Positions 17,426 through 27,909 are shown, counted from the first letter of the stretch. The stretch: 64,000 nt of DNA from Halomonas huangheensis (GCF_001431725.1 NZ_CP013106.1:1984001-2048000), one strand, 5' to 3'. Notes: a model not told the origin generated them from the sequence alone. Numbers and translations: made by a program.

Positions 17426-20050
17426 TCATGAACCTGCTATCGAGTGTAGCTGGCCAGCGCCGGAGCAGGGCAGTTCGATGCTGCGGTAGCCGCGCTCATC
17501 CACCGGCAGTGCCTCGATATTCGGAAGTTGTATCTGGCAGCTGGTTCCTTGTCCGAGGTCCACGTCCAGCACGTCATAATCGCCGCGAACATAGATCACC
17601 CCTCCCTGGCCGACCATCGTAAGCATCTCGCCACTCAACGGGTCGATGACTGACGAGGCGAACGGAATCTGCTGATTATTGGTAACGCGAATCAATAACG
17701 GCATGCCGTTATCTGTCGGATATTCGACTGCCACGATGGCGCCGCGAGTGGGCACAACATCCTGGCCGGTAGCACTTAGTTCTATGCTGGCATCGAGAGT
17801 GCTGGTATCGAGGTTCAAGCGGTTATATCGATAGGGTGTCAGGGTGGCCGCCAGAGCATATCCCTGATCGTTGACCACTGGTCCTCGCGATGAACGCAGT
17901 GACGCGCCTTCGGCACCTTCCGCCTTGATCAATGCCATGGTTTCGCCTCGTTCCGGACTGAATACCAGACCGCCGGAATGAGCGAGAACGGTACCGCTGA
18001 TGGAGGCAGAGTACTGGCTGGATGTGTCGCCCACGCTAGCGCTGGTTCCCAGCGCTGCTACGGGGGTATTCCACTGCAGGCTGCCACCATACTCTCTAGC
18101 GCTCGCACCTACGTTGGCAGTGTGGGTTGCATAAAGCTGGTAGCTGCCCTGATCGCGTTCGCCAACAACTCCGGTCATGCTGGTGCGCATCTGATAGTTG
18201 TCTGAATCTTCAAAGCTGCTGCTGAGTGAAAGTCTGGGACTTCGAGCGCCATGACCAATCGGGAAACTGACTGTAGCGAGGTAACGAGTGTCGGCTCCGT
18301 TACCGTCGTCGGGTTCGTTATTGGAAAGGTCCCGGTTGGCGGATAGTGACAGACTGCCCCAGTTGAAGGCACGGCTATAGTTGACCTGAAAGGTTGTAGT
18401 GTCATCACGTTCATCCCACCAGGACCTCGATATTCCGCTGACACCCAGGTTGCCATAGCTTCCCAGCGGCTGGCTGATACTCACCTGGAAGCGGTGTTGC
18501 TCGCGCCTGATACTGTCGAAACTGTCGTTGCGAGACTCAAGCTGGGCATAGTCGGCGAAATCCAGGTATTCATCGCTGGAAAAGCGGTAGGCGGCCAGTG
18601 ACAGGTTGGTCTTGCTGGCGTCCAACTGCTTGCTGTAGCTGATACGGTAACTCTCACCGGATAGCGTCTCTCTTTCGCCTGATGTCATCAGTACATCCTG
18701 GACCCGTGACAGCGTGGCATCGGTGCTTAAGGCACCCACAGGAGTTGAAACGGCGGCACCGACCACGGCTGAACCATACTGTTCCGCCAGCGTGGCTCCT
18801 CCGTACATGGTGATGATGTTGTTGATGCCGCGGCGATAGGTCGCCTGGCCGAACATCGGTCCGCTACCGGTTTCTGTGTCCCTGTACTGACCGAGGGTTG
18901 CACTGAATCGTGAGGCACCCGGCCTCAGCAGTTGCACGACTGATGAGAAGGGCACTGTAAAACGTCGTTCGCTACCATCCGCTTCGGTGACTGTCACTTC
19001 CAGGTCGCCGGCATAGCTGGTGGCATACAGATCGTTGATCACAAACTCGCCAGGTGGCACCGAGGTTTCATAGATGACGGTATCGGACTGGCGTACTGTG
19101 ACGACGGCATTCGAGTTGGCGATTCCGCGAACAACGGGGGCAAAGCCACGCTCGGATTCGGGGAGCATCTGGTCATCACTGGTCAACTGCACCCCGCGAA
19201 AAGGCACACTGTCAAACTGATCTCCAGGGGTAAAATATTCCCCTGCAGTGAATTGCGCTTTCAGCGGTACCACATCCCGCTGTGCATAGGTGTTGATAGA
19301 CTCGTATCCTGTCTCATCACCTCCCTGCACGTTGGCATTATGGCGTAGCCGCCAGGCACCAATATTGAAGCCAGCTGCCAGGTTTGCGCTGTAACGCGTT
19401 GAACTGTCGCCTGTATCCGGGCGTGAGTTGAAGGCGTTGGCGGTATATCCCAGAAAGCCTGCAGTAATGCCATTGTCCCAGTCCGTCGGCGAGATGTAAC
19501 CACGCCTGACCTGGCCGAGATAAAGCTGGGGAATGCTGACATCGACACGCAAGGCAGCGACATCTACCGCCGCTTTGGCATTGGGAATCAGTACTTCAAC
19601 CTGTAGACACTGTTGCTCTCTCTGCTGCTCCAATAGCGCTTGATCCGGCAATGCGCCAAACCTGACGCCCCACTGTTGCACGGCAGTTTCACTGAAACAT
19701 AATACTGGCTCTTCATCAGGACCGTTGACAACATTGACCTCTTGATCAAACGGCTCTTTCTCATTCAGCCATACAGAGAGCTGGTAACGACCTTCTGTCA
19801 ATAAGTTTGAGTGTTCAAAATGCGAAACATTGACGTTGCTTCCATTGCCTCTCAGGAAGCGAGAGTCGAATTCAAAAGCCGGCTCCTCTACGGCAGAAGA
19901 TTCGGGTGCGATGGCTAGCTGCAACAACGTTACTGCGATCAGTATCAGCAGATTGCGAAGCGTTTTGATACGGAGGTGAGATGTGATGGTGTTGCGAAAT
20001 AAATCGATGTTCTTTTCCAGAAAAGCGACAGAACCAGTGATGACCGGCAT
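17426..20050 (-). CDS. Outer-membrane fimbrial usher (PapC/FimD-like)
   Basis: An 874-residue usher with a signal sequence and, after maturation, the N-terminal FDSRFLRG segment. A cysteine-containing region (VLCFSETAVQQWG, QQREQQCLQ), the barrel with SVPFRGVQLTSDDQMLPES and the plug region GEFVINDLYATSYAGDLEVTV follow, then a cysteine-containing C-terminal domain. Ushers form the translocation pore and assemble the pilus. The ATG at 20050 is used because the leader is hydrophobic from residue 30; the real start could be an internal codon. It is 160-170 bp away from the genes on either side. Confidence 0.92.
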   Translation of the reverse strand: MPVITGSVAFLEKNIDLFRNTITSHLRIKTLRNLLILIAVTLLQLAIAPESSAVEEPAFEFDSRFLRGNGSNVNVSHFEHSNLLTEGRYQLSVWLNEKEPFDQEVNVVNGPDEEPVLCFSETAVQQWGVRFGALPDQALLEQQREQQCLQVEVLIPNAKAAVDVAALRVDVSIPQLYLGQVRRGYISPTDWDNGITAGFLGYTANAFNSRPDTGDSSTRYSANLAAGFNIGAWRLRHNANVQGGDETGYESINTYAQRDVVPLKAQFTAGEYFTPGDQFDSVPFRGVQLTSDDQMLPESERGFAPVVRGIANSNAVVTVRQSDTVIYETSVPPGEFVINDLYATSYAGDLEVTVTEADGSERRFTVPFSSVVQLLRPGASRFSATLGQYRDTETGSGPMFGQATYRRGINNIITMYGGATLAEQYGSAVVGAAVSTPVGALSTDATLSRVQDVLMTSGERETLSGESYRISYSKQLDASKTNLSLAAYRFSSDEYLDFADYAQLESRNDSFDSIRREQHRFQVSISQPLGSYGNLGVSGISRSWWDERDDTTTFQVNYSRAFNWGSLSLSANRDLSNNEPDDGNGADTRYLATVSFPIGHGARSPRLSLSSSFEDSDNYQMRTSMTGVVGERDQGSYQLYATHTANVGASAREYGGSLQWNTPVAALGTSASVGDTSSQYSASISGTVLAHSGGLVFSPERGETMALIKAEGAEGASLRSSRGPVVNDQGYALAATLTPYRYNRLNLDTSTLDASIELSATGQDVVPTRGAIVAVEYPTDNGMPLLIRVTNNQQIPFASSVIDPLSGEMLTMVGQGGVIYVRGDYDVLDVDLGQGTSCQIQLPNIEALPVDERGYRSIELPCSGAGQLHSIAGS

Positions 20051-20217
20051 TTTCCAAAGCCCTCAAAGGATAATCCCGCCTTCCCATTAAATAGCGAATA
20101 TGCTCACAAGCGGGGATAACGGCAAGAAACTTCCTGGAGTCTTGCTGATAATACGGTGCGATATTTCGATAGCGAGAATGGCGGCCTTCCCTGGCTGCCA
20201 TATAAGAAGAAATAAAC

Positions 20218-20742
20218 TTATGGGTATTCCATGGTATAAACCAGCTGGGTATCTACATCACCAGCGGTGGCCCCACCACCAACTGCTACATACTGTGCGT
20301 TGTATGTAATATTGGCACTACCAGAGTCGAAAGTGACATAGGGGTTGTTGGTGTTGTCGCGCAGGTCAATGGATGTTCCGTTTGCATTGGCGATCTGAAC
20401 CTGGACATTCTCAGCCGGGGAGGCCGCATTGTTGACCAGGTAGCCAGTACCCATATCGACATTTGTCGACTCGAAATAGGCGCGAGCACTACCTGTTGTC
20501 GGGCAGCCTGACAGATTGAAGGTAAAGGGTGTAGCACCTGCCACTGCGCCATCTGTTGCCAGTGACGTGGACGATATCGTTGGTAGTACGACGCTGCTGC
20601 TGGCAGAGCCACCATCCACGGCTATGGTGCATGATGAGTCGGTGACTCGGCCGGTAATATCGATAGTGCCATCAGCAGCCAAGGCGCTACCAGAAAGCAA
20701 GGCACAGCAGGAAGCCATAACCAGCTTGATAGAAGTTTTCAT
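20218..20742 (-). CDS. Major fimbrial subunit (type 1 pilin-like)
   Basis: A 174-residue FimA-like pilin. The signal peptide ends at ALA, and the GTIDITGRVTDSSC pilin opening follows. The second half of the domain has cysteine in LSGCPTTG, and the end has the alternating beta-strand (TQLVYTMEYP) used for donor-strand exchange. The start at 20742 is chosen because the preceding 22 codons do not look like a leader. It is first in the cluster, consistent with highest expression; the 167-bp gap before the usher may lower downstream expression. Confidence 0.87.
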   Translation of the reverse strand: MKTSIKLVMASCCALLSGSALAADGTIDITGRVTDSSCTIAVDGGSASSSVVLPTISSTSLATDGAVAGATPFTFNLSGCPTTGSARAYFESTNVDMGTGYLVNNAASPAENVQVQIANANGTSIDLRDNTNNPYVTFDSGSANITYNAQYVAVGGGATAGDVDTQLVYTMEYP

Positions 20743-21134
20743 ATGGTTTTCTCGGTAATGTCCTGGTTTAGCGATGCTGCTTTCATGACGGTCAATAAAA
20801 ACAGTCATTCAAGAATCATGTACCCGTTTCAGCATCATATGTGGGACGTTGTGTCCCAGAGCCGTTGAGGTTGGCGAGATGGAAGATACTATGCATCAGG
20901 AATGAATAATTGATCTGGGTCAATTTTCGAAGGCTGTGGGAAATGTCCTACATTAAAAGTCGCGTGATCCTACGCTTCGGAAGGGGTGGCACCTGAATAG
21001 CGGGTAGCGCCTGAGTAGAGAAGAGTAGTTTGCTCTGTGTGGATGCTGCAGCGTGAATGTCGGAGGAAGGGCCTATCCGACACGGTTGATAGAGGTTGAG
21101 ATAGAGGTAAGTGTTCCGCGGAGCGAGTAGGCAG
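20743..21134. other. Intergenic region, no gene seen
   Basis: About 390 bp upstream of the pilin gene and downstream of the semialdehyde dehydrogenase. It contains an AT-rich stretch near 20880-20960 that may hold the pilin promoter. A GCACCTGAATAGCGGGTAGCGCCTGAGTAG-like imperfect duplication lies near 20989-21018. No convincing ORF or RNA is visible. Confidence 0.4.
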
Positions 21135-21169
21135 AAAAACGCCCCGCAGCAGGGTAATGCTGCGGGGCG
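21135..21169 (-). terminator. Rho-independent terminator of the arabinose operon
   Basis: A perfect 12-bp GC-rich stem (CGCCCCGCAGCA at 21140-21151, complement at 21158-21169) is followed on the minus strand by a run of five T. It ends the operon whose last gene is the semialdehyde dehydrogenase. Confidence 0.9.
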
Positions 21170-21196
21170 TTCATCGGCCCAGTGTTCAGGCTGACA

Positions 21197-22774
21197 TCAA
21201 GCTTCGCGTTTGCCATCCACCAGTCGGCTGACGCTGGCCGGGTTACCGTCGCGCAGGGCTTCGGGCAACAGCGCCTGAGGCAGGCTCTGGTAGCACACCG
21301 GACGCAGGAAGCGATGGATCGCGGCGGTGCCAACCGATGTCGTGCGGGAATCCGAGGTCGCCGGGTACGGGCCACCGTGAACCATGGCATCGCACACCTC
21401 GACACCCGTCGGCCAGCCATTGGCCATCACGCGTCCAGCACGGCGCTCGAGGATCGGCAGCAGTTGACGAGCGACATCAACATCGGCGTCGTCCATCTGC
21501 AACGTGGCAGTGAGCTGACCTTCGAGATGTTCGGCGACGCGCTTGACCTCGTCGAGGTCGGCGCACTTCACCACCAGCGAGGTGGAACCGAAGATCTCGG
21601 CCTGCAGGGCCTCGTCAGCGAGGAAGTCAGCGGCCCGGGCCGTGAACAGGCCTGCCTGGCACTGGTTGGGGCCTTCGCCGCGCTGGCCACGGGCCACTTC
21701 AGTGGCCTTGTCGCTGGCACTGAAACCGCTGACGCCACTTTCATAGGCCTCGAAGATGCCCGGCGTGAGCATGGTCTGCGCCGCCGCGCCCTTGATGGTC
21801 TCACCGGCTGCCGCCACGAAGGCATCCAGTTCCGGACCTTCGATGGCGATCACCAGGCCAGGATTGGTGCAGAACTGGCCAGCGCCCATGGTCAGTGAAC
21901 CGATAAAGGCTTCACCCAACGCCGCGCCACGTGCCTTGAGTGCCTCGGGCAACAGGAACACCGGGTTGATCGAACTCATCTCGGCATAGACCGGGATCGG
22001 CTCGGGGCGATTCTGGGCGGTCTTCATCAGTGCAGTGCCACCGGCACGCGAGCCGGTGAAGCCCACTGCCTTGATGCGCGGATCGGCGACCAGCGCCTGG
22101 CCGACTTCACGGCCGGAACCGAACAGCAGTGAGAACACACCTTCCGGCAGCTCATGCTTGTGTACCGCGCGCTGCACGGCGCGACCGACCAACTCCGAGG
22201 TACCGGGATGAGCGGAATGCGCCTTGATCACCACCGGGCAACCTGCAGCCAGCGCCGAGGCGGTATCACCACCGGCGACCGAGAACGCCAACGGGAAGTT
22301 GCTGGCTCCGAACACGGCGACCGGGCCGAGGCCGATATGACGCTGACGCAGGTCGACACGTGGCATCGGCTGACGCTCCGGCAGTGCCGGATCGATGCGC
22401 ACATCGAGCCATTCGCCATCGCGCACTACGCGAGCGAACAGGCGCAGCTGACCACAGGTACGGCCGCGCTCACCTTCGAGACGGGCACGCGGCAGGCCGG
22501 ATTCGGCCATGGCACGCTCGATCAGTGCATCACCGATGGCCTCGATCTCATCGGCGACGCTTTCGAGGAATGCCGCACGCTGTTCGAGGCCAGTTTCGCG
22601 GTAGACATCGAAAGCCTGCCAGGCCAGCTCACAGGCACGCTCGACCTCGGCGTTGGAACCACCGGGGTACGCCGGCTCCATCTGCTCACCGGTGGCCGGG
22701 TTGATGGCATGGATGGGGCGGCCGGTTGCCAGTACGGCGTCGGCGCCAATCAGTTGCTTGCCTTCGAGAGACAT
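21197..22774 (-). CDS. Alpha-ketoglutarate semialdehyde dehydrogenase (2,5-dioxovalerate dehydrogenase)
   Basis: A 525-residue aldehyde dehydrogenase-superfamily enzyme. The catalytic cysteine is in [11 protein letters not shown] and the catalytic glutamate in [22 protein letters not shown] and [12 protein letters not shown] build the coenzyme site. These segments are characteristic of the KGSADH group, which oxidises alpha-ketoglutarate semialdehyde to alpha-ketoglutarate. That is the last step of the non-phosphorylating pentose and glucarate routes. The ATG at 22774 has AGGAG directly upstream. It is the last gene of the GPH transporter, GH43, AraD1-type operon, and would complete an L-arabinose to alpha-ketoglutarate pathway together with genes at 29870-35838. 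Confidence 0.9.
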   Translation of the reverse strand: MSLEGKQLIGADAVLATGRPIHAINPATGEQMEPAYPGGSNAEVERACELAWQAFDVYRETGLEQRAAFLESVADEIEAIGDALIERAMAESGLPRARLEGERGRTCGQLRLFARVVRDGEWLDVRIDPALPERQPMPRVDLRQRHIGLGPVAVFGASNFPLAFSVAGGDTASALAAGCPVVIKAHSAHPGTSELVGRAVQRAVHKHELPEGVFSLLFGSGREVGQALVADPRIKAVGFTGSRAGGTALMKTAQNRPEPIPVYAEMSSINPVFLLPEALKARGAALGEAFIGSLTMGAGQFCTNPGLVIAIEGPELDAFVAAAGETIKGAAAQTMLTPGIFEAYESGVSGFSASDKATEVARGQRGEGPNQCQAGLFTARAADFLADEALQAEIFGSTSLVVKCADLDEVKRVAEHLEGQLTATLQMDDADVDVARQLLPILERRAGRVMANGWPTGVEVCDAMVHGGPYPATSDSRTTSVGTAAIHRFLRPVCYQSLPQALLPEALRDGNPASVSRLVDGKREA

Positions 22775-22856
22775 ATCAGCTCCTGTGTCGTGAAAGAGAT
22801 CCTGAACTTGAGGGCCATAGCCCAAGGGTTATGGCTCAAGGTCTACGATTCAAGGT

Positions 22857-23864
22857 CTATAGCGCGTTGACGGTAACGACATCATTGTCGTTATCCGGTG
22901 TTGCGAGCGGGTTACGCAGGCTGCGACCAAAGGCCGGCAACTCGATCTCGAAGCAATCACCCGGTTCGACGCGAATGTCGTCGGCGAAGCTCAGGGTGGC
23001 GGTGCCGAAAAAGTGTACATGAACATCGCCGGGACGGCGGAACCCACGATACTTGAAGTGGTGATGTTCGAGGTTGGCAATGCTGTGAGCCATATTGTCC
23101 TCGCCAGTGAGGAACGGCTTCTCCCACAAGGTTTCGCCATTGCGGGTGATGCGGCTGGTGCCCTCAAGATGGCGAGGCAGCTCGCCGACCAGTAATTCAG
23201 GTCCGAAACTGCAGGCACGCAGTTTGGAGTGGGCCAGCCACAGATAGTTGAAGCGCTCGGTAACGTGGTCGGAAAACTCATTGCCGATGGCGAAGCCCAG
23301 ACGGTGAGGGTTGCCGTGATCATCAATCACATAAAGACCGGCGAGCTCCGGCTCTTCACCAGCATCCTCGGCGAAGCCGGGGCAGGGAAGCGGGCTTTCC
23401 GGGGCCACCACACAGTCGCCATCGCCCTTGTAGAACCATTCCGGCTGGGCACCGACCTGGCCGTCTGCCGGTTTGCCGCCTTCGACACCGAGCCTGAACA
23501 TGCGCATCGAGTCGGTCAGTTGTTCCTCGGCTTCTTGAGATTGCTCTTGAGATTGAGCCTTGGCATGCATGGCTGAACGGGTATCGGCGCTGCCGAGGTG
23601 CGTAAGACCGGTGCCAGTGACCAGGCAATGGGCCGCATCGGGATGCGTCAGCGGCGGCATCAGGCGCTGAGCTTCGACAAGCTCCGCATAGTCCAGTCGT
23701 GTCTTGGTCAGTCGCTCTTCGATGGCCTGGCTGAAGGACTTGCCGGCAGCCATGGCCGCACGTGCGAGGCTGTAAGTATCAGTATCGGCCAAGCGCACAG
23801 TGGTCTCGTCTTCTACCAGAGCGGCATGAATGCGACCTTCGTGCAGGCATTGGATCAAGCGCAT
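22857..23864 (-). CDS. AraD1/GguC-type FAH-superfamily protein, probable 2-keto-3-deoxy-pentonate dehydratase
   Basis: A 335-residue FAH-superfamily protein of the GguC/AraD1 type, starting at the ATG at 23864 behind a near-perfect AGGAGG. A family opening (MRLIQCLHEGR) is followed by the FAH-like domain with GLYVIDDHGNPHRLGFAIGNEFSDH. The C-terminus holds HVHFFGTATLSFADDIRVEPGD. The sequence has a glutamine/glutamate-rich duplication (SQEQSQEAEE). In related clusters this family accompanies KGSADH and pentonate dehydratases and is thought to dehydrate 2-keto-3-deoxy-L-arabinonate. That role is inferred from context; a direct functional assignment is less certain. Confidence 0.75.
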   Translation of the reverse strand: MRLIQCLHEGRIHAALVEDETTVRLADTDTYSLARAAMAAGKSFSQAIEERLTKTRLDYAELVEAQRLMPPLTHPDAAHCLVTGTGLTHLGSADTRSAMHAKAQSQEQSQEAEEQLTDSMRMFRLGVEGGKPADGQVGAQPEWFYKGDGDCVVAPESPLPCPGFAEDAGEEPELAGLYVIDDHGNPHRLGFAIGNEFSDHVTERFNYLWLAHSKLRACSFGPELLVGELPRHLEGTSRITRNGETLWEKPFLTGEDNMAHSIANLEHHHFKYRGFRRPGDVHVHFFGTATLSFADDIRVEPGDCFEIELPAFGRSLRNPLATPDNDNDVVTVNAL

Positions 23865-23949
23865 CAGTATTTCCTCCTCAGCGGGTCGCCGATGATGCAT
23901 GTGGGATAGGTTGACATGTTCAATAAATAAATCCAAATGTTGTACATAG

Positions 23950-24930
23950 TCATTGGTGCTGGTTGCCATCCTCGTCGGTAGGCTCTTTCACCAATGACGG
24001 GCGACCAAAACGGGGGAAGCCGTCCTTGTCCCAGGCAATGGGTTTAACGTAGGTATGACGATTGGGATCCCAGAGTGGGTCGCCGGTGATCTCGGTATAG
24101 GTACGGGCGTGGTACACCAGCATGTCGGTGACACCATCTTCGGCGATAGTAAAACTATTATGTCCAGGACCAAATACTGAGCGTTCGGCATCACTGGTGA
24201 ACACCGGATGCTGTGCCTTCTTCCAACTGGCGGGATCGAGTAGGTCGGCATCCTCGTCGGCCCATAGCAGGCCCATGCAGTAATTTTCGTCAGTGGCGCT
24301 GGCCGAATAGGTAAGCAGTATCCGGCCATGGCGAATCAGCACCGCGGGTCCTTCATTGACCATGAACCCCCGGGTTTCCCATTCAAACTCGGGAATCGAG
24401 ATGCGAACCGGCGCACTTTCGAGGGTATCCGCTGCGGCCATTCGCGCGATGTAGAGGTTGGTGTTGCCGGGAATGCCGGGTTCCTTCTGTGCCCAGACGT
24501 AGTACAGCTCATCGCGGTGATGAAAGGCTGTGCCGTCGAGACAGAAACTATCGATACCGGTTTCGATGCGCTGCGGGTGGCTCCACTCGGCATTCAGAGG
24601 ATCACTGGCGCTGGTGGCGATGCAGTACATGCGGTGCTGGAACAGGCCATCGCGAATCTCGCGGCTGGGTGCCGCGGCGAAGTAGACGTACCAGCTACCT
24701 TGATGACGATGCAGTTCTGGTGCCCAGATCAGTTCGCTGAGTGGTCCAATTGTTTCCTTTTCCCAGATGGTGACCGGGTCGGCGTCGGCCAGGCCAGCGA
24801 TGGTACTGGCATAACGCAGTTCCAGCCGGTCGTAGGCAGGAACGGAGGCAATGAAGTAATAGCCACCATCGTGCCGATAGATGAAGGGGTCTGCGCGTTG
24901 TTCGATCAAGGGAGTAAGTGTCCTGTTCAT
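23950..24930 (-). CDS. Glycoside hydrolase family 43 (arabinofuranosidase/arabinosidase-like)
   Basis: A 326-residue GH43 five-bladed propeller enzyme. The catalytic base aspartate is D14 (RADPFIYRH), with WAPELHRHQGSWYVYFAA in the first blades and the general acid in NEGPAVL. The GPGHNSF segment is typical. No signal peptide is present when the ATG at 24930 (behind AGGAG) is used, so it probably works in the cytoplasm on imported arabino-oligosaccharides. It follows the GPH symporter gene by 26 bp, matching uptake followed by hydrolysis to L-arabinose. Exact linkage specificity cannot be told. Confidence 0.85.
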   Translation of the reverse strand: MNRTLTPLIEQRADPFIYRHDGGYYFIASVPAYDRLELRYASTIAGLADADPVTIWEKETIGPLSELIWAPELHRHQGSWYVYFAAAPSREIRDGLFQHRMYCIATSASDPLNAEWSHPQRIETGIDSFCLDGTAFHHRDELYYVWAQKEPGIPGNTNLYIARMAAADTLESAPVRISIPEFEWETRGFMVNEGPAVLIRHGRILLTYSASATDENYCMGLLWADEDADLLDPASWKKAQHPVFTSDAERSVFGPGHNSFTIAEDGVTDMLVYHARTYTEITGDPLWDPNRHTYVKPIAWDKDGFPRFGRPSLVKEPTDEDGNQHQ

Positions 24931-24956
24931 TGCATTCTCCTGTCCACATTCCGCGA

Positions 24957-26372
24957 TCATGATGGACTGCCGCCACTCGTCAGAGGCTGCTCGTTATTCG
25001 GTTTGTCGCTTGTTGGGGCGCCATTATTCAGGGGGTCATTCTGCACAGACTCGATCTTCAAGGATTCATAGAAGCGATCGGTGATGCGGTACTTGAACAT
25101 GAAGCTGCCCATCAGGGTGTGGAAGACCCCCGGAATGATCGACAGCATCAATGCGATGCCGGTCAGCGTAAAAGCACTCTGTTCGACATTGGCTTCGTAA
25201 TTGAAGTACGTGAGCAACTGGCCAACGATGAAGCCAGCAACGCCCATGCCTGCCTTCTGGCAGAAGGATATACCACCGAAGGCCAGCCCCGAGACGCGTT
25301 TGCCGGTTCTGGCTTCGCCATAGTCGACACTTTCTGCGATGGCCGACCAGAACACCGGAGCATGAAGATCAACAACGAAGGAAATCAGGAAATACAGCAC
25401 GAAGGCCAGCGCAACATCACCGGGGCCTACCGCGACGAACATCAGCACGCTCAGGACACCGACGGCCAATTGGCTCCAGCGGAACAGCTGGATCTTGCAA
25501 TAGCGCTTGGTGATCCAGGTCGAGGCGACCATGGCAAGAATTGCTGCAGTGACACCGGTGGTGAGAAATGCCGACAGCATGGTGGCGTCCGCACCAAGGT
25601 AGTACTTGGCATAGTAGGCGGCTACCGAGCTGCGGATCACATACCCCATGGTGCCGGTGAAACACACCGCGCACAGCACCAGCCATTGGTCATTCTTGCG
25701 CAGAATGCCGAGCTGGGTACGTAGGGGCTTGTCTTCGATGGTGTGTTGCACACGCTCTGTGGTGGTCGAGTAGCAGAACAGGAACAGCAGCGTGGCCAGG
25801 CCACCCATCAGCCCCATCGCCACCTGGTAACCGAACTCGAGACTACCGTTACCGACATACTCGGCCAGCTTGGGCACGATGATGGTGACCAGAAATGCGG
25901 CTATCTTGGCGAAGAACAGGCGGTAACCGTTGGCGGAGAGGCGCTCCTTGGGGTCAGGAGTCAGCACACCAATCAGTGAGATGTAGGGGATTGTGACAGC
26001 CGTGAACATCAGTGTGACAAACAGGTAGGTGGAGTAGGCCCATACCAGTTTGGCGTTGTAGCTCCAGTCTGGCGTAGTGAACAGCAGCAGAACGGAAATA
26101 CCGAACGGCACCGAGAAGATCAGGAAGTAGGGCCGGTAGCGGCCATGCTTACTGTTGAACTTGTCCGTGACGATTCCCATGAGAGGATCGGTGACGGCAT
26201 CGACCAGGCGAGCCACGAGAAACAGAATTCCCATATGACTTGGCTTGAGGCCGAAGATGTCGGTATAGAAGTACGAAATGATCAGGAACATCGAAGAAAT
26301 CACGATGTTGATCGCCATGTCCCCGCTGCCGAAGCCGACTTTTTCCAGATAGGTCAGGCGTCGCGTCGTCAT
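24957..26372 (-). CDS. GPH-family sugar:cation symporter (MelB-like)
   Basis: A 471-residue major-facilitator-type protein with about 12 membrane segments. It has the GPH patterns GFGSGDMAINIVISSM near the start, DAVTDPLMGIVTDK near 58-70 and SKHGRYRPYFL. Members import melibiose, xylosides, glucuronides or arabinosides with Na+ or H+. AGGAGG precedes the ATG. It is the first gene of the GH43/AraD1/KGSADH operon, so arabinose-containing oligosaccharides are the likely cargo. The last 35 residues are polar. Confidence 0.88.
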   Translation of the reverse strand: MTTRRLTYLEKVGFGSGDMAINIVISSMFLIISYFYTDIFGLKPSHMGILFLVARLVDAVTDPLMGIVTDKFNSKHGRYRPYFLIFSVPFGISVLLLFTTPDWSYNAKLVWAYSTYLFVTLMFTAVTIPYISLIGVLTPDPKERLSANGYRLFFAKIAAFLVTIIVPKLAEYVGNGSLEFGYQVAMGLMGGLATLLFLFCYSTTTERVQHTIEDKPLRTQLGILRKNDQWLVLCAVCFTGTMGYVIRSSVAAYYAKYYLGADATMLSAFLTTGVTAAILAMVASTWITKRYCKIQLFRWSQLAVGVLSVLMFVAVGPGDVALAFVLYFLISFVVDLHAPVFWSAIAESVDYGEARTGKRVSGLAFGGISFCQKAGMGVAGFIVGQLLTYFNYEANVEQSAFTLTGIALMLSIIPGVFHTLMGSFMFKYRITDRFYESLKIESVQNDPLNNGAPTSDKPNNEQPLTSGGSPS

Positions 26373-26405
26373 GGTAGCCTCCTTGGCATTGTTATTGACA
26401 TCTTT

Positions 26406-26450
26406 GCTCTTGAAACACGTGCTCTTGAAACACGTGCTCTTGAAACTTGT
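26406..26450. repeat. 15-nt tandem repeat, 3 units
   Basis: Units at 26406-26420 and 26421-26435 are identical (GCTCTTGAAACACGT); the third, at 26436-26450, has two changes. They lie just upstream of the GPH symporter start, where they could affect its leader. Confidence 0.85.
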
Positions 26451-26560
26451 TCTTGAAGTACCCGTTCCTGGGTGGAGCCCCTTGCCGCTGGTGCTCTTGC
26501 TTCTGGAACCATTACGCGTTGGTTTGCGGCGCTTGCTTTATGTTGTTGATCGAAGGAGGT

Positions 26561-26594
26561 CGACGCAGACGTGATGGACTACACGTCTGCGTCG
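26561..26594. terminator. Hairpin downstream of the second TRAP operon
   Basis: A perfect 13-bp stem (CGACGCAGACGTG at 26561-26573, complement at 26582-26594) begins 11 bases after the dctM stop. No T-run follows, so it may act as an mRNA end stabiliser or a weak terminator. Confidence 0.55.
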
Positions 26595-26604
26595 AGATCG
26601 GGGA

Positions 26605-27909
26605 TTACACCAGCCACATGGCCATGTTGGGCCAGACCAGCAGTGCGGCCAGCACACAGAGCTGCAGGGCAATGAACGGCAGCAGCGAGACGAAGATGTC
26701 CTTGAGGCTGACTTCCGGTGGCGCCACCCCCTTGAGATAGAAGGCCGCCGGGCCGAACGGCGGTGACAGGAACGACACCTGCATGTTGACCGCGAACAGG
26801 ATGCCGAACCAGATCGGGCTGTAACCGAGCTGGGTGATGATCGGCACGAAGATCGGCAGGGTCAGCATCGCCACCCCGATCCAGTCGAGGAACATACCCA
26901 GCACCAGCAGGATCGCCATCATCACCAGGATGATCACGATCGGCGCCACATCCAGCCCCATGATCATGCCGGAGATGAAACGGTTGCCGCCCATCAGGTT
27001 ATAGACCCCGACCAGTGCTGCGGCACCGATACCGATCCAGATGATCATGCCGCAGGTCACCAGCGTCTGGGACAGGCTCTCGTGCATCATGCGGAAGGTA
27101 TATTCGCCACGCAGGATCACCGCCAGCAGCACCCCGAATACGCCCATCGCCGCGGCTTCAGTGACCGAGGCCACGCCACCGTAGATCGAGCCGAGCACCA
27201 TTCCGGCAATCAGACCGGGAACGATGATCGCCTTGAGCGCCTCGAAGCGGTTGGAGAAGCCCTCGGTGCGGTCGGCCTCGCTCATCGGCGGGCCCATCGA
27301 GGGATCGCGCAGACAGCGCACCAGCACATAGCCGATGTAGGACAGCATCAGGATCACCGCCGGGGTGATGGCCGCCGTGAACAGGTCGGCAATCGAGACG
27401 CTGGCGATCAGGCCATAGATGATCAGCACGATCGACGGCGGCATCATGGTGCCCAATGCGCCGCCGGCACAGACCACCCCGATCGACAGGTGCTTGTCAT
27501 AGCCCAGCCGCAGCATCTGCGGTAGCGCCAGAATCCCCAGCAGCACGATCTCGCCACCGATGATGCCGGACAGCGCGGCGAGGAAGAACGCCACCACGAT
27601 GGTCTGCACCGCGACGCCACCGGGCAGACGGCCGGCAAACACACGCATGGCATTGAACAGGTCTTTCGCGATCCCCGATCGGTCCAGCAACGAGGCCATC
27701 AACACGAACATCGGCACTGCCACCAACGAGTACTCGGTAACGAAACCATAGACCCGGCTGGTGACCAGCGGCAGCGCGTTGCCGCCAAACCAGCCGAAGG
27801 TGAAGACCAGCGCCACCAGGCCGGTGATGAAGGCCAGCGGCAATCCCGTGATCAGCAGGGCGAAGATCAGCCCGACCAGCAGCATGGTTCCTTCTGCAAT
27901 CCCCATCAC
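26605..27909 (-). CDS. dctM: TRAP transporter large permease subunit (DctM), second system
   Basis: A 434-residue DctM protein with about 12 membrane segments. GGALGTMMPPSIVLIIYGL lies near residue 148 and a GGVASVTEAAAMG repeat half near 226. The start overlaps the dctQ stop by four bases. Codon use is very GC-rich compared with the neighbouring GPH operon. It forms the ion-coupled core of a second TRAP importer, probably for pentonates or other sugar acids used by the divergent IlvD/Edd dehydratases. Confidence 0.92.
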   Translation of the reverse strand: MMGIAEGTMLLVGLIFALLITGLPLAFITGLVALVFTFGWFGGNALPLVTSRVYGFVTEYSLVAVPMFVLMASLLDRSGIAKDLFNAMRVFAGRLPGGVAVQTIVVAFFLAALSGIIGGEIVLLGILALPQMLRLGYDKHLSIGVVCAGGALGTMMPPSIVLIIYGLIASVSIADLFTAAITPAVILMLSYIGYVLVRCLRDPSMGPPMSEADRTEGFSNRFEALKAIIVPGLIAGMVLGSIYGGVASVTEAAAMGVFGVLLAVILRGEYTFRMMHESLSQTLVTCGMIIWIGIGAAALVGVYNLMGGNRFISGMIMGLDVAPIVIILVMMAILLVLGMFLDWIGVAMLTLPIFVPIITQLGYSPIWFGILFAVNMQVSFLSPPFGPAAFYLKGVAPPEVSLKDIFVSLLPFIALQLCVLAALLVWPNMAMWLV